64,000 nt of DNA from an uncultured Muribaculaceae bacterium (GCA_947628305.1 CANQZG010000013.1:17504-81503); one strand, 5' to 3'. Positions 43,719 through 52,635 are shown, counted from the stretch's first letter. Numbers and translations: made by a program. Notes: generated by a model from the sequence alone, not told the origin.

Positions 43719-44408
43719 TCAAAGTTTATTGATTTTGTTGCATACTTGCTGAACATGGTCTAGGCCGTAGAGCAGCGAATGACTGTCAACCCCCATCCAT
43801 GCGAACATATTACAAATCTTGGAGTAAATGGTGATTATATATGCAGTGTCAATTTGAGCAGTCTGTGCGGAGAAGCAGATTGGTTCATGATGTGCGATGC
43901 GGTTGCGCAACGAATTGATTTTATCCAATTCATTGAACACATATCTCTGATTATATTGCTGTTTGACCGAGGACCGAGGTTTGTTTGGGAATATCCGCAA
44001 TAGGTTTCGCCCGGCTTGAGCATATTGAATAGGCGAAAACATATATTTCCAAATTCCAAACTCCATTTCTGCGAGCAATTTTGAATGTGTATAACGGTTG
44101 CCACGCTTCAACTTACGGTAAGTATAAAAAATTATATCACAGGTCTTGGATAGAATAGGCAACGTGAAAATACCATTATTCACAACCGACTCTTTCAACC
44201 AATCAGAGCCGAATTGTAATTGCATGTGTCGGTCAATCCGATTACGAAGCGTCACCTCAAAGCAGCTCACAATCGCAAACATTTCCTGTGAAACTTGGAG
44301 ATTGTAACGGTAGAGCGTCATTGCCTTTCGGGTGTCGCCGTTGCAAGCTGTAACATATCGCGACATCCTTTCGGATGAAATGGCATCTTCAAAATCGAAA
44401 TAATTCAT
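43719..44408 (-). CDS. Abi-family (HEPN-like) abortive-infection protein
   Basis: 229 aa from the ATG at 44408; a TTG at 44432 would add eight residues. Blocks: YRYNLQVSQEMFAIVSCFEVTLRNRID and MEFGIWKYMFS are Abi_2/AbiD-like. SLRNRIAHHEPIC carries the R-x4-6-H signature of HEPN ribonucleases. The family aborts phage growth by cleaving RNA when triggered. It stands alone between cytidine deaminase and a DUF4421 gene; the region is AT-richer than its surroundings. Trigger and target are unknown. Confidence 0.85.
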   Translation of the reverse strand: MNYFDFEDAISSERMSRYVTACNGDTRKAMTLYRYNLQVSQEMFAIVSCFEVTLRNRIDRHMQLQFGSDWLKESVVNNGIFTLPILSKTCDIIFYTYRKLKRGNRYTHSKLLAEMEFGIWKYMFSPIQYAQAGRNLLRIFPNKPRSSVKQQYNQRYVFNELDKINSLRNRIAHHEPICFSAQTAQIDTAYIITIYSKICNMFAWMGVDSHSLLYGLDHVQQVCNKINKL

Positions 44409-44435
44409 TGGTTTAACAACTTTTTTACTCAAAAA

Positions 44436-44467
44436 TTTGTTTCACAGACACAAAAACACTACATTTG
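44436..44467 (+). promoter_or_regulatory. Strong consensus promoter for a short transcript
   Basis: TTTG (44436-44439), exactly 20 nt, then TACATTTG (44460-44467), an ideal Bacteroidota -33/-7 pair. No gene follows on this strand. Confidence 0.65.
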
Positions 44468-44470
44468 TAA

Positions 44471-44519
44471 TGTTGAATCCCGGTAGCCCCTGAGCAATCA
44501 AGCTATCGGGTTTTGTTTT
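44471..44519 (+). ncRNA. Possible small RNA of about 50 nt
   Basis: Between the promoter at 44436-44467 and a rho-independent-type terminator there are only about 8 unpaired nt. The stem CCCGGTAGC (44479-44487) with GCTATCGGG (44502-44510) is followed by TTTTGTTTT. No ORF fits. It lies antisense to, and just ahead of, the Abi gene's start. It could be an sRNA or antitoxin-like RNA. Confidence 0.45.
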
Positions 44520-44548
44520 ATGCCCGCAAAAGTAGTCAAAAATCGGAA

Positions 44549-45739
44549 TCAGAAACGCATGCCAACGTTGAGGCCGAAAGACTCAAAAGAGTTGATAAAG
44601 GTATAGTCCTTGGTATAATAGACGAATGCATCTACCCTTCCCAAGAGCGAGACAAACAGGCTCCGGTGATTATACACGACCGATGTCATCAGGCGCAGAT
44701 TGGTCGAGAACATGTCACGGCGACCGTCGGTCGCGTCCTCAAACGAATGCTTGTAACCGATTGATGGCAACACAGTCAGGTTTATCAGCCATCGACGCGG
44801 ACGCGGCACCCAGTTGTGGGCATATCCCCCGAGCAGATTGTAATCGGTATAATGGAAATTATATTTCTTTGACAACGACGGAAGGAACTCCATCATCTCC
44901 TGGGGCAACGATTCAAAGTCAAGACGTATACTCTGATTGTTGAACGCCACCCCCGCGAGCCATGTCCCGGCAGGTTTCAACTGATACTTGGAATAACTGT
45001 AAGCCGCGGCCTGGGAATACTTGCGATGGTTGAAAAAATAATACATATCGACCGAAAACTGGTCGGTTGACACGTTTTCCAGAGGCACCGAAATCGTTTT
45101 GCCACCCATATAGTCACCGAACCGCTTGATTGTCACCCCGCCGTCATTGGAGCTTTTGGATATATTCCCGGAGAACAACGCACATGTGAAATTGAAGTCA
45201 AAGCTACGACGCTTCGACTTGGTGTGGGTCATCAGTTCGTTGACGTTAAACATGTATCCCACCTTGACCGCCATGAAACATAGGTAGCCACCGATGTCGG
45301 CGTTAAGGTCTGACATCATGTGGAGTTGTGAATCACTGTCAAACAGCATAAAATAGGAATTGGCCCAGTTATCTGATTTCGCGAACAGTTTCCAGTTTTT
45401 TCCAGTCCCCTGAACGTAGGATTTATCGTAGGAATTGAATGTCCTGTCACCCCATTCATACACCTTGAGACAGAACCTGGGGAACTTGGGATAATTGATT
45501 CCAGGCTGTTTGATGCGGAAACCGTTCTCAATCAGCTGTGACACCCAGTTCTTTTTACTCCATGCGACCGAATCGGCAACCGCAGTCGAATCGACCGACG
45601 CAGGCGTGATGTCAAGCGAGCTGACGCACCCCTCGAGTTTCTCTCTGACAGACACATCCTGTGCGTGCGCTGAATGACAGCACACGACCGACATAATCAT
45701 AACCGTCAGCAATCCTTTTATAACGGCAACAGGGTTCAA
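44549..45739 (-). CDS. DUF4421 outer-membrane protein
   Basis: 396 aa with an N-terminal signal (GLLTVMIMSVVCCHSAHAQ). DUF4421 members are predicted beta-barrels restricted to Bacteroidota. Blocks: SDNWANSYFMLF, DIGGYLCFMAVKVGYM, KSKRRSFDFNFTC, and the C-terminal FINSFESFGLNVGMRF ending in Phe as outer-membrane barrels do. No role is known. Its last codons lie 30 nt from the putative sRNA terminator on the other strand. Confidence 0.82.
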   Translation of the reverse strand: MNPVAVIKGLLTVMIMSVVCCHSAHAQDVSVREKLEGCVSSLDITPASVDSTAVADSVAWSKKNWVSQLIENGFRIKQPGINYPKFPRFCLKVYEWGDRTFNSYDKSYVQGTGKNWKLFAKSDNWANSYFMLFDSDSQLHMMSDLNADIGGYLCFMAVKVGYMFNVNELMTHTKSKRRSFDFNFTCALFSGNISKSSNDGGVTIKRFGDYMGGKTISVPLENVSTDQFSVDMYYFFNHRKYSQAAAYSYSKYQLKPAGTWLAGVAFNNQSIRLDFESLPQEMMEFLPSLSKKYNFHYTDYNLLGGYAHNWVPRPRRWLINLTVLPSIGYKHSFEDATDGRRDMFSTNLRLMTSVVYNHRSLFVSLLGRVDAFVYYTKDYTFINSFESFGLNVGMRF

Positions 45740-45823
45740 CTCTTTTGATTGGAATTCGAGCGCAAAATTACATATTTTTCACAAGTCAGTGTCCTAAACC
45801 ATTAATTATTATGCCGATTTGAC

Positions 45824-45831
45824 TATTTTTG
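45824..45831 (+). promoter_or_regulatory. -7 box of the YjbQ gene
   Basis: TATTTTTG, 23 nt before the ATG at 45855. Confidence 0.55.
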
Positions 45832-45854
45832 TGTCCAAAACTTCAATACCCGCC

Positions 45855-46265
45855 ATGATTGTACAATCCGAAATAACATTACGACCTTTCCCGCGTGGCA
45901 TCCATCTCATCACCGGCGAAATAATGAGACGACTCCCTGCACTCCCGTCAACAGGATTATTGAATCTTTTAATCAAGCACACATCGGCCGCACTCGCGCT
46001 TAACGAGAACGCCGACCCCGATGTCCGTCACGACCTCAACGTAATCTTCGACCGCCTTGCCCCCGAGAACGCGCCATATTACCTACACGTGGACGAAGGG
46101 CCTGACGACATGCCGTCACATGCCAAATCGGTGATTGTCGGTTCAACGCTCACGCTTCCTATCAGCGACAGCAGACTGAACCTCGGCACCTGGCAAGGCA
46201 TCTACCTGTGTGAGTTCCGCGACCACGGAGGGCCGAGGCACATCGTCGCGACCATAATCTCTTAG
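45855..46265 (+). CDS. YjbQ/UPF0047 family protein
   Basis: 136 aa. LIKHTSAALALNEN and LGTWQGIYLCEFRDHGGPR are the hallmark blocks with the conserved His and Glu. E. coli YjbQ shows weak thiamine-phosphate synthase activity; the physiological role is unsettled. The start was moved to 45855 to sit behind the TATTTTTG box. Its stop overlaps the end of the convergent antiporter by 4 nt. Confidence 0.92.
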   Translation: MIVQSEITLRPFPRGIHLITGEIMRRLPALPSTGLLNLLIKHTSAALALNENADPDVRHDLNVIFDRLAPENAPYYLHVDEGPDDMPSHAKSVIVGSTLTLPISDSRLNLGTWQGIYLCEFRDHGGPRHIVATIIS

Positions 46266-47770
46266 AGATTCCCCCGGTCTCCATCATCCTCCCTGATAAC
46301 AAGCAGCTTGTCCCCCGGATGCAGACGGCGTGTCCCGTTAGGGATGATGTAACGGTCGCCACGGCGTATCATCATCACAAGCGACCCCTCGGGAAGATTC
46401 ATATCACGCAATGTATTTCCCTCGACAAGATGACGGTCGGTAAGTTCTATGGTGTGGAGAGTCGTGGGTAGGTCATCTGACAATTCAACTCCGAAATCGT
46501 TGTCCCCTGCGACATCATTATCAGAGAGATTCAGCCTACGGGCACACGCGATTACTGTCGTCCCCTGCACAAGGAGCGACAGGAGAGTGACAAAGAAAAC
46601 AATGTTGAAGATGTGGGACGCGCCATCCACTCCAGCTACCACAGGATAGGTCGCAAAGATAATAGGCACAGCGCCACGCAATCCCACCCAGGAAACAAAC
46701 AGCCGGGAACGCACCGAAATCTTACGGAACGGGGCGAGTGACAGAAACACACTCACAGGACGCCCCACAAAAATCATGAACAGGCCGATGAGCAATGACA
46801 CCGCCACGACATCAAGCATTTCATGAGGATTCACAAGCAAACCGAGCATAAGGAAAACGACAATCTGCGCCAACCACGTCATACTGTCCATGAACCGGGA
46901 GACTCCCCGACTGTTGGGAAGCCGTGAATTGCCGAGCACAATACCGCAGATATACACGGCAAGGTAGCCGTTGCCCGACAAAGCCGTTGTCGCGGCAAAT
47001 GTGAAGAACACCATGCCGAGCGTCATAATCGACACCATCGATATCGCTTGTCCGGTGTCCTCTTTGATGTCGGCATTACCCCCCATTCTCCGATACAGCC
47101 CTATCAGCCATCGCGACATCTTTCCCATCGCCAACCCCATCACTGTCCCGACGCCGAATTGCAGCAAAAGTTCTATCGCCAGGCCTCCCACCGACAGATG
47201 CCCATCAAGGGTAAGTGCCTCTATAAGAATAATCGTCAACATATAAGCCATCGGGTCGTTGGAACCGCTCTCAAGTTCAAGCATCGGTCGAAGATGATGC
47301 TTCAACCCCACTTTCTGGCCGCCGAGGATTCCGAACACCGAGGCCGAATCAGTCGATGACATGGTCGCGGCCAGCAACAGTGACGGCATAAGCGCAAAAT
47401 GGATATTAGTCCATGACATGCCCGAAAGCCACTAGATAAACACTCCCGTCACACCGGCCGTCAACACGACACCGACAGTCGATAACATCAATCCGGGAGC
47501 GAGAACCGGTCTTATGGATGAGAGAGCCGTTCCCATCCCGCCTGAAAACAGGATGACACACAGGGCAATCATGCCGATAAACTGCGCTGTGTGCATGTCT
47601 CCGAACTGGATTCCTACACCGTCAGTCCCGAACATCATGCCCACAAGAAGAAAAATAAGCAGCAACGGCAACCCTATCCGATAGCTCGACTTGCCAATCA
47701 ACACCCCTGCCACAAGGAGCACCGACCCGATAAGCAATATATTTTCAGAGGTAATCAATTCCATTGTCAT
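46262..47770 (-). pseudogene. K+(Na+)/H+ antiporter, CvrA/NhaP2 type, interrupted by in-frame TAG
   Basis: Codons 1-112 and the following 385-codon frame are in register, separated only by TAG at 47434-47432 (context GVFI-stop-WLSGMSW). Repaired, the product has about 502 aa: 12 membrane segments with LAATMSSTDSASVF and ELESGSNDPMAYML, the CPA1 ion-binding region, then a TrkA-C/RCK_C domain (about 415-490, RHLVEGNTLRDMNLPEGSLV). A Tyr or Trp codon one base away from TAG is likely ancestral. TAG is an ordinary stop elsewhere here. A -7 box TAATTTTG abuts the first ATG, so the second ATG (47764) may be the real start. Confidence 0.85.
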
Positions 47771-47771
47771 G

Positions 47772-47779
47772 CAAAATTA
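47772..47779 (-). promoter_or_regulatory. -7 box of the antiporter
   Basis: TAATTTTG on the minus strand, one base before the first ATG and 7 before the second. Confidence 0.5.
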
Positions 47780-47832
47780 ACGATTCTTCCCGATAAAATT
47801 CCCGGTGGGATGTGCACTCATCAAATTTTTAT

Positions 47833-47840
47833 TAAATTTG
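47833..47840 (+). promoter_or_regulatory. -7 box of the cytidylate-kinase-like gene
   Basis: TAAATTTG, 23 nt before the ATG at 47864. Confidence 0.55.
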
Positions 47841-47863
47841 TGGCATAAACAGAGATAGCATCC

Positions 47864-48508
47864 ATGAATAACGACAGCAACAACATAGTCATCACCGTGG
47901 GGCGTCAATTCGGCAGCGGAGGACGCGAACTCGGGCGACTGCTCGCCCGCGACCTCGGCATATCTTATTACGACAAAGAACTCCTGTTCGAGGCAGCCAA
48001 AAGCGCAGGCGTAAGCCCCGAATTCTTTGAACGGCGGGATGAACGCTCTCCGTCGTTTTTTAACGGATTGTTCTCGTTTGCATTCGGCCACACACCGTTA
48101 AGTTACTATTCAGGCTCTACATCCATCAGCGATGACGGCATCTACAAGGCTTACAGTGACTTCATGCGTGCCCTCGCCACGAGGGAGTCATGCGTGATTG
48201 TGGGGCGCACGGCCGATTACATCCTGCGCGACCATCCCCGGTGCGTCAACCTGTTTGTCCACGCACCGGTCGAGGAACGCGTCAGGCGCATCATGAGACG
48301 CAGCCCCGAAATCACCGACCCCGCCAAGGCACGGGCAATGGCCGAACGCACCAACAAACTACGAGCCAACTACTACAATTTCTATACTGACAAGACATGG
48401 GGCGACGCAGCATCCTACGACCTGACTTTCGACTCATCGCGCCTTGACATGGGACAGATTGTGGACATGGTGAAACATTACATGAGATTACGCGGCTTCA
48501 TTTCATGA
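47864..48508 (+). CDS. Cytidylate-kinase-like family protein
   Basis: 214 aa P-loop protein. VGRQFGSGGRELGRLLARDLG is a variant Walker A with the start of the cytidylate kinase fold; IVGRTADYILRDHP and VEERVRRIMRR form the lid-adjacent region. It differs from true Cmk (the other branch of the superfamily), so the phosphate acceptor is uncertain. It has its own promoter, and DUF3078 follows with a separate one. Confidence 0.88.
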   Translation: MNNDSNNIVITVGRQFGSGGRELGRLLARDLGISYYDKELLFEAAKSAGVSPEFFERRDERSPSFFNGLFSFAFGHTPLSYYSGSTSISDDGIYKAYSDFMRALATRESCVIVGRTADYILRDHPRCVNLFVHAPVEERVRRIMRRSPEITDPAKARAMAERTNKLRANYYNFYTDKTWGDAASYDLTFDSSRLDMGQIVDMVKHYMRLRGFIS

Positions 48509-48524
48509 TTTGCCGAAAAATCAG

Positions 48525-48532
48525 TAACTTTG
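48525..48532 (+). promoter_or_regulatory. -7 box of the DUF3078 gene
   Basis: TAACTTTG, 30 nt before the ATG at 48563. Confidence 0.55.
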
Positions 48533-48562
48533 CCACGTATACAACGTTTCTAATCACGCAAC

Positions 48563-49921
48563 ATGAGGGTAAAAAGCATCACAATCACATTAATTTCAAT
48601 AATATCGGCACTCGCGAGCGCAACGGCACAGAATGTAGTCACACCTGTTGACCGCGATATGTATCCCGGCAAGGTCGTGTCCAACCTTATCGCCTCCGAC
48701 AGTGATTCCGTGGCCGATGAGTTCCGATTCTTTTTCCCCGACACCATCGCCCGGAGGGTTAATACGCCAATGATACTCGGCAATTACCGCCCGATGGTGT
48801 TTGACACGTTCGTGATTATGGACTCCCTGAAGATAGGTAAACCCCAAAAGGTCGATGGGATAAAATCAGTCGCTTCCCCTGAAGCATTCTACTGGCTTGA
48901 AGACGCTGCCGGGGTCATTGACCTGGCACGCCACGCACGTCAGCGATACATGGTTGACAATCCATCGTCCGTCCCCTACAATGAGCGATTCCTCCCCGAC
49001 CCTCCCAAGAAATACCGTGCGGAGGTAAACCCCGAGACAGCAAAAATCACCCTCTCGGAAGAACCGACTCACAATGACATAAACATGGACATGACGGTCG
49101 ATTTCAACCGTCGCAACTGGCTTCATTCTTTCACCGGCTCGGTGCAGTTTTCCCAAGCCTACGTGTCCCCCAACTGGTATCAGGGCGGCAACAACAACCT
49201 CAACATGATTGCCAACGCCGTGTTCAACGTCAAACTCAACCCGGCATTCCACCCCAAACTGCTTTTCGAGACCACTGTGGCCTACAAACTCGGTCTCAAC
49301 AGCGCACCCGATGACTCCCTGCGCAACTACAGCATCTCGGAGGACCTGTTCCAGGTTAACTCCAAGTTCGGTTACAAGGCAGCCAACCGATGGTACTACT
49401 CGATGACCGGCCAATTCAAGACACAGTTCCTTAACAATTACAAAAAGAACACCACCGACCTGAAAGCGGCATTTCTGTCTCCGTCAGAGCTTAATGTCGG
49501 AGTCGGTATGACCTATAACTACGCTAACAAGCCAAAGACATTCACATTTGACGCCTCAATATCCCCTTTATCTTGGAACATGAAGACCTGCATAAACGAC
49601 AAAGTGGATGTGAAAGGAATAGACCCGGGTCAAACCGTGATACATGAATTCGGTTCAAGTGCCGAGGGTAAGATGAAGTGGCAGATGGCAAACAACATCA
49701 CCTATCAGGCACGCCTGTTCATGTTCACCGACTATGATTACTACCAAGGTGACCTTGAAAACACGATTTCGTTCCAAATCAATCGTTTCCTTTCGTCTCA
49801 AATCTATGTGCATCTGCGCTATGATTCCTCAACCCCGCGCCAGAAAGACAACGACTGGCATGTATGGCAGCTAAAGGAGATTTTCAGTTTCGGGTTTAAC
49901 TACAAATTCAGCACCTATTGA
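48563..49921 (+). CDS. DUF3078 outer-membrane protein
   Basis: 452 aa with a signal peptide (MRVKSITITLISIISALASATAQ). FSQAYVSPNWYQGGNNNLNM is the DUF3078 hallmark, followed by alternating beta strands and a C-terminus EIFSFGFNYKFSTY. It is likely an outer-membrane barrel of unknown role. Its TGA overlaps the TTG start of the next gene, indicating a three-gene operon to 50978. Confidence 0.85.
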   Translation: MRVKSITITLISIISALASATAQNVVTPVDRDMYPGKVVSNLIASDSDSVADEFRFFFPDTIARRVNTPMILGNYRPMVFDTFVIMDSLKIGKPQKVDGIKSVASPEAFYWLEDAAGVIDLARHARQRYMVDNPSSVPYNERFLPDPPKKYRAEVNPETAKITLSEEPTHNDINMDMTVDFNRRNWLHSFTGSVQFSQAYVSPNWYQGGNNNLNMIANAVFNVKLNPAFHPKLLFETTVAYKLGLNSAPDDSLRNYSISEDLFQVNSKFGYKAANRWYYSMTGQFKTQFLNNYKKNTTDLKAAFLSPSELNVGVGMTYNYANKPKTFTFDASISPLSWNMKTCINDKVDVKGIDPGQTVIHEFGSSAEGKMKWQMANNITYQARLFMFTDYDYYQGDLENTISFQINRFLSSQIYVHLRYDSSTPRQKDNDWHVWQLKEIFSFGFNYKFSTY

Positions 49922-50517
49922 AAACGCTGGCCGTCCTCCTCTCCACCCTTTTTCTGCCCCTATTTCTTTTAGCCGGCGACAAAGACCTACCGGCACGCTC
50001 GCCACGGCTCGAAGGATATGGCGACATGACCGAGGTAATCGGGCGTCTCTCATCACAGTCGTTACATGATGTCGAGGGCTTATGGAGATTTCCCGGGTCA
50101 GGCGCGACGGTGGCTATACAGCGCGACATTATCCTCCCAGGCGCGACGGCCGGTGTAGAACGTTACACCATTGTCATAATAAACGCCGCCGACCGCACCC
50201 TGCGCCCCGGCACAGTCATGGGAGCAGTGCGGCGGAGCGGAACGCGTGACGTGTACGAAGGCCATATATACACCTCTCTTACACACGGAAAAGAACGAGT
50301 CCTCACCTCCCCGAAACGTTTCATCCTGCGACTGTCAGACGACGGAGCGTTCCTCAACTTCGAGCCTCGCAAGTCATCGCTGCGCGTCAACCTATGGGCA
50401 TTGCTGCCCTATATGTTCCGGCGCGTGGTGCGCCCGCGGGAGGACACAAAACATTCCGACGGATGTGTACGTCTATACCCCGAGCCATCCGTCCCGGTCA
50501 ATCCGCGATACCTATGA
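49918..50517 (+). CDS. Secreted protein of unknown family, TTG start
   Basis: 199 aa. The TTG at 49918 overlaps the DUF3078 stop (TTGA) and is followed at once by a signal peptide (MKTLAVLLSTLFLPLFLLAG), so this start is convincing although TTG is rare here. The mature part begins with a VEGLWRFPGSGATVAIQ block and contains RYTIVIINAADRTLRPGTVMG; no family is recognised. The end overlaps the next gene by ATGA. Confidence 0.7.
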   Translation: MKTLAVLLSTLFLPLFLLAGDKDLPARSPRLEGYGDMTEVIGRLSSQSLHDVEGLWRFPGSGATVAIQRDIILPGATAGVERYTIVIINAADRTLRPGTVMGAVRRSGTRDVYEGHIYTSLTHGKERVLTSPKRFILRLSDDGAFLNFEPRKSSLRVNLWALLPYMFRRVVRPREDTKHSDGCVRLYPEPSVPVNPRYL

Positions 50518-50978
50518 AACAACTTGTCCTCACACTCCTACTGCTTACCGCATGTCTGCAATTCACCCATGCACGCAAGACCACACGGCGCGGATTAAAA
50601 GTGAACACCGAGGCCTTAAATCCACCCTCGGCGGTCAACGATACCATAATCGCCGATTCCTCGGCAATAACCTATTCAGGGTATGACAAACCGATGCGCA
50701 CACCCTACGAGACAATGCTTCTCACCAACCATCTCGACACTCCTGTAAGAGCCATCGAGTTACACCTTGAATATTACGACCTACAGGGACGCATGCTGCA
50801 CAGCCGCAAATGCTGGGTACACACCACGATTCCTTCCGGCGAAACCCGTCTCGTCAAAATCAGGAGCTGGGACACACAACAATCATTCTACTATCACCTC
50901 AGCCGCCGACCACGAAACGCCACCGCCACACCCTACACCGTGCGTTCCAGCATCACACGTGTAATCCTCGACCGATAA
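50514..50978 (+). CDS. Small secreted protein, unknown family
   Basis: 154 aa from the ATG at 50514 (MKQLVLTLLLLTACLQFTHA signal), which overlaps the preceding stop. The mature domain has LLTNHLDTPVRAIELHLEYYDLQGRMLHSR and WVHTTIPSGETRLVKIRSWDTQQ, a beta-sandwich-like pattern resembling FxLYD-type extracellular modules. Third gene of the DUF3078 operon. Confidence 0.7.
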   Translation: MKQLVLTLLLLTACLQFTHARKTTRRGLKVNTEALNPPSAVNDTIIADSSAITYSGYDKPMRTPYETMLLTNHLDTPVRAIELHLEYYDLQGRMLHSRKCWVHTTIPSGETRLVKIRSWDTQQSFYYHLSRRPRNATATPYTVRSSITRVILDR

Positions 50979-51292
50979 CATGTTGTGGTGCGGCCATGAC
51001 CGCACCCTACCTGGCTTCAAACGACGTTAGTGTGTATTGTATACCCTCATGCCCTAACCTTGTTTTTTCATTGCGACAGTGCAATAATTGCGCTAAAATG
51101 CGAACATTTGAGGTAGGGTTCTGCCATGGCAGAACCCAAAAACAATACAAATCCTCAAAATACACTATTTAACCTGTGACTAATTATTTTTAGTTAATTA
51201 GGACTAAAATATCAGTTAAAATTTCATCTATTTTAAGTATTTCCCACAATTTGTGACGGCAGTAATTTTGCAGTGTAAAATTTGCACTGTAA
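50979..51292. other. Intergenic region with palindromes and the porin promoter
   Basis: GTGCGG/CCGCAC near 50989-51006 forms a small hairpin behind the DUF3078 operon. A perfect 22-bp palindrome lies at 51116-51137 (half GGGTTCTGCCA). From 51260 the promoter region of the porin-imelysin run begins. No gene is seen. Confidence 0.6.
51263..51289 (+). promoter_or_regulatory. Promoter and operator-like palindrome of the porin-imelysin run
   Basis: TAATTTTG (51263-51270) is followed immediately by CAGTGTAAA, A, TTTGCACTG (51271-51289), an inverted repeat with one mismatch over the expected transcription start; the ATG is 4 nt beyond. It suggests repression by a dimeric regulator, possibly metal-responsive given the genes. 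Confidence 0.5.
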
Positions 51293-52618
51293 ATGAAACC
51301 AATCACCAAATCATTACTTATCATCACAACAGCCCTGTTTGCAGGTATCAATGTCAATGCCACGGAGAAAAACGACTCTGTAGCATACACCGACGGCTAC
51401 CGCAAGTTCCGCTTCGGCGGATACGGCGAAATGATAGCCTCGTTCAAAGACTACGGAATCAACCGCCTCGACGGGACTTCGACAGGCAATGCGCGTATGC
51501 ACCGCAATACAATCGCCATCCCACGCTTTGTCCTTGCGCTCGATTACAAATTTAACCCAAAATGGATTCTCGGAGCTGAAATCGAGTTTGAATCGGGAGG
51601 CACCGGGACTGCCCTTGAACTTGAGAACAAGGAAAACGGGGAATACGAAACCGAAATCGAGAAAGGTGGCGAAGTCGCCCTCGAGCAATTTCACATCACA
51701 CGTCTCATCATCCCAGAGTTCAACGTTAGGGCCGGGCATCTGATAGTCCCTGTCGGACTAACCAACGCCCATCACGAGCCAATCAACTTCTTCGGGACTG
51801 TACGCCCCCAGAGCGAGACGACAATGCTGCCGTCGACTTGGCACGAGACAGGCATCGAATTTTTCGGTTCTTTCGGACGCGGGTTTACCCGTTTCAACTA
51901 CCGGGCGATGATTGTAGCCGGGTTAAACGCCAACGGCTTTGACCGTGACAGTTGGATTGCATCGGGCAAACAGGGATTTTTCGAGACTGACAATTTCACG
52001 TCCCCCGGTTATGTCGCCCGCATCGATTACAAAGGAGTACCAGGTTTGCGCTTAGGTATGTCAGGATATTACTGCCGTAACACAGGTAGCAACTCCGACA
52101 AACCGCAGACCTACAAATCAATCGACCGTGTGCCGGTTGCCATCGGGACTTTCGATGCCCGGTACCGCAACCGTTATGTCACTGCACGTGGTAACATTAC
52201 ATACGGATATGTCGGCAATTCGGCTGCGGTGAGTGCAATCAACCAAAGCAGCCTCTCCAACAAGTCACCCTACTCCCGCCTTGTCCCGGTCGCCAAGAAC
52301 GCTCTAAGCTACGGCGGAGAGGTCGGATTCAACATCGCGAGCGTGATAAAGCGCGCCCCTGTGATTTACCCGTTCGTGCGCTATGAATACTACAATCCGC
52401 AACAACGCGGCGAAAAAGGCCAGGCGATGGACAACCGTCTTCAAGTCAGCCAATGGCAGGTCGGACTAAACTGGTTTCCCCTCAACGGTCTTGTCGTGAA
52501 AGCCGATTACACCACCCGTCAGATTGGGACATCCAAGGTATTCGGTCATGGCCCGTACAATTCCGAGAACGAATTTTCAATCGGTGTGGCCTACATAGGT
52601 TGGTTTATCAATAAGTAA
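51293..52618 (+). CDS. Outer-membrane porin-like protein
   Basis: 441 aa, signal peptide (MKPITKSLLIITTALFAGINVNA). RFGGYGEMIASF, NPKWILGAEIEFESGG, IPEFNVRAGHLIVPVGLTN and STWHETGIEFFG are typical of phosphate-selective-porin-like barrels; the C-terminus is FSIGVAYIGWFINK. First gene of a seven-gene co-directional run, 17 nt before imelysin. It probably gives passage through the outer membrane to the substrate of the run, which is unknown. Confidence 0.82.
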   Translation: MKPITKSLLIITTALFAGINVNATEKNDSVAYTDGYRKFRFGGYGEMIASFKDYGINRLDGTSTGNARMHRNTIAIPRFVLALDYKFNPKWILGAEIEFESGGTGTALELENKENGEYETEIEKGGEVALEQFHITRLIIPEFNVRAGHLIVPVGLTNAHHEPINFFGTVRPQSETTMLPSTWHETGIEFFGSFGRGFTRFNYRAMIVAGLNANGFDRDSWIASGKQGFFETDNFTSPGYVARIDYKGVPGLRLGMSGYYCRNTGSNSDKPQTYKSIDRVPVAIGTFDARYRNRYVTARGNITYGYVGNSAAVSAINQSSLSNKSPYSRLVPVAKNALSYGGEVGFNIASVIKRAPVIYPFVRYEYYNPQQRGEKGQAMDNRLQVSQWQVGLNWFPLNGLVVKADYTTRQIGTSKVFGHGPYNSENEFSIGVAYIGWFINK

Positions 52619-52635
52619 AATCAAAAAATATTCAA

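Noticed and set aside
47432..47434. Amber codon as selenocysteine/pyrrolysine or a recoded genome
   Set aside because: Pyrrolysine and code changes are unknown in this group, TAG ends normal genes nearby, and no insertion hairpin is visible; simple mutation is enough.
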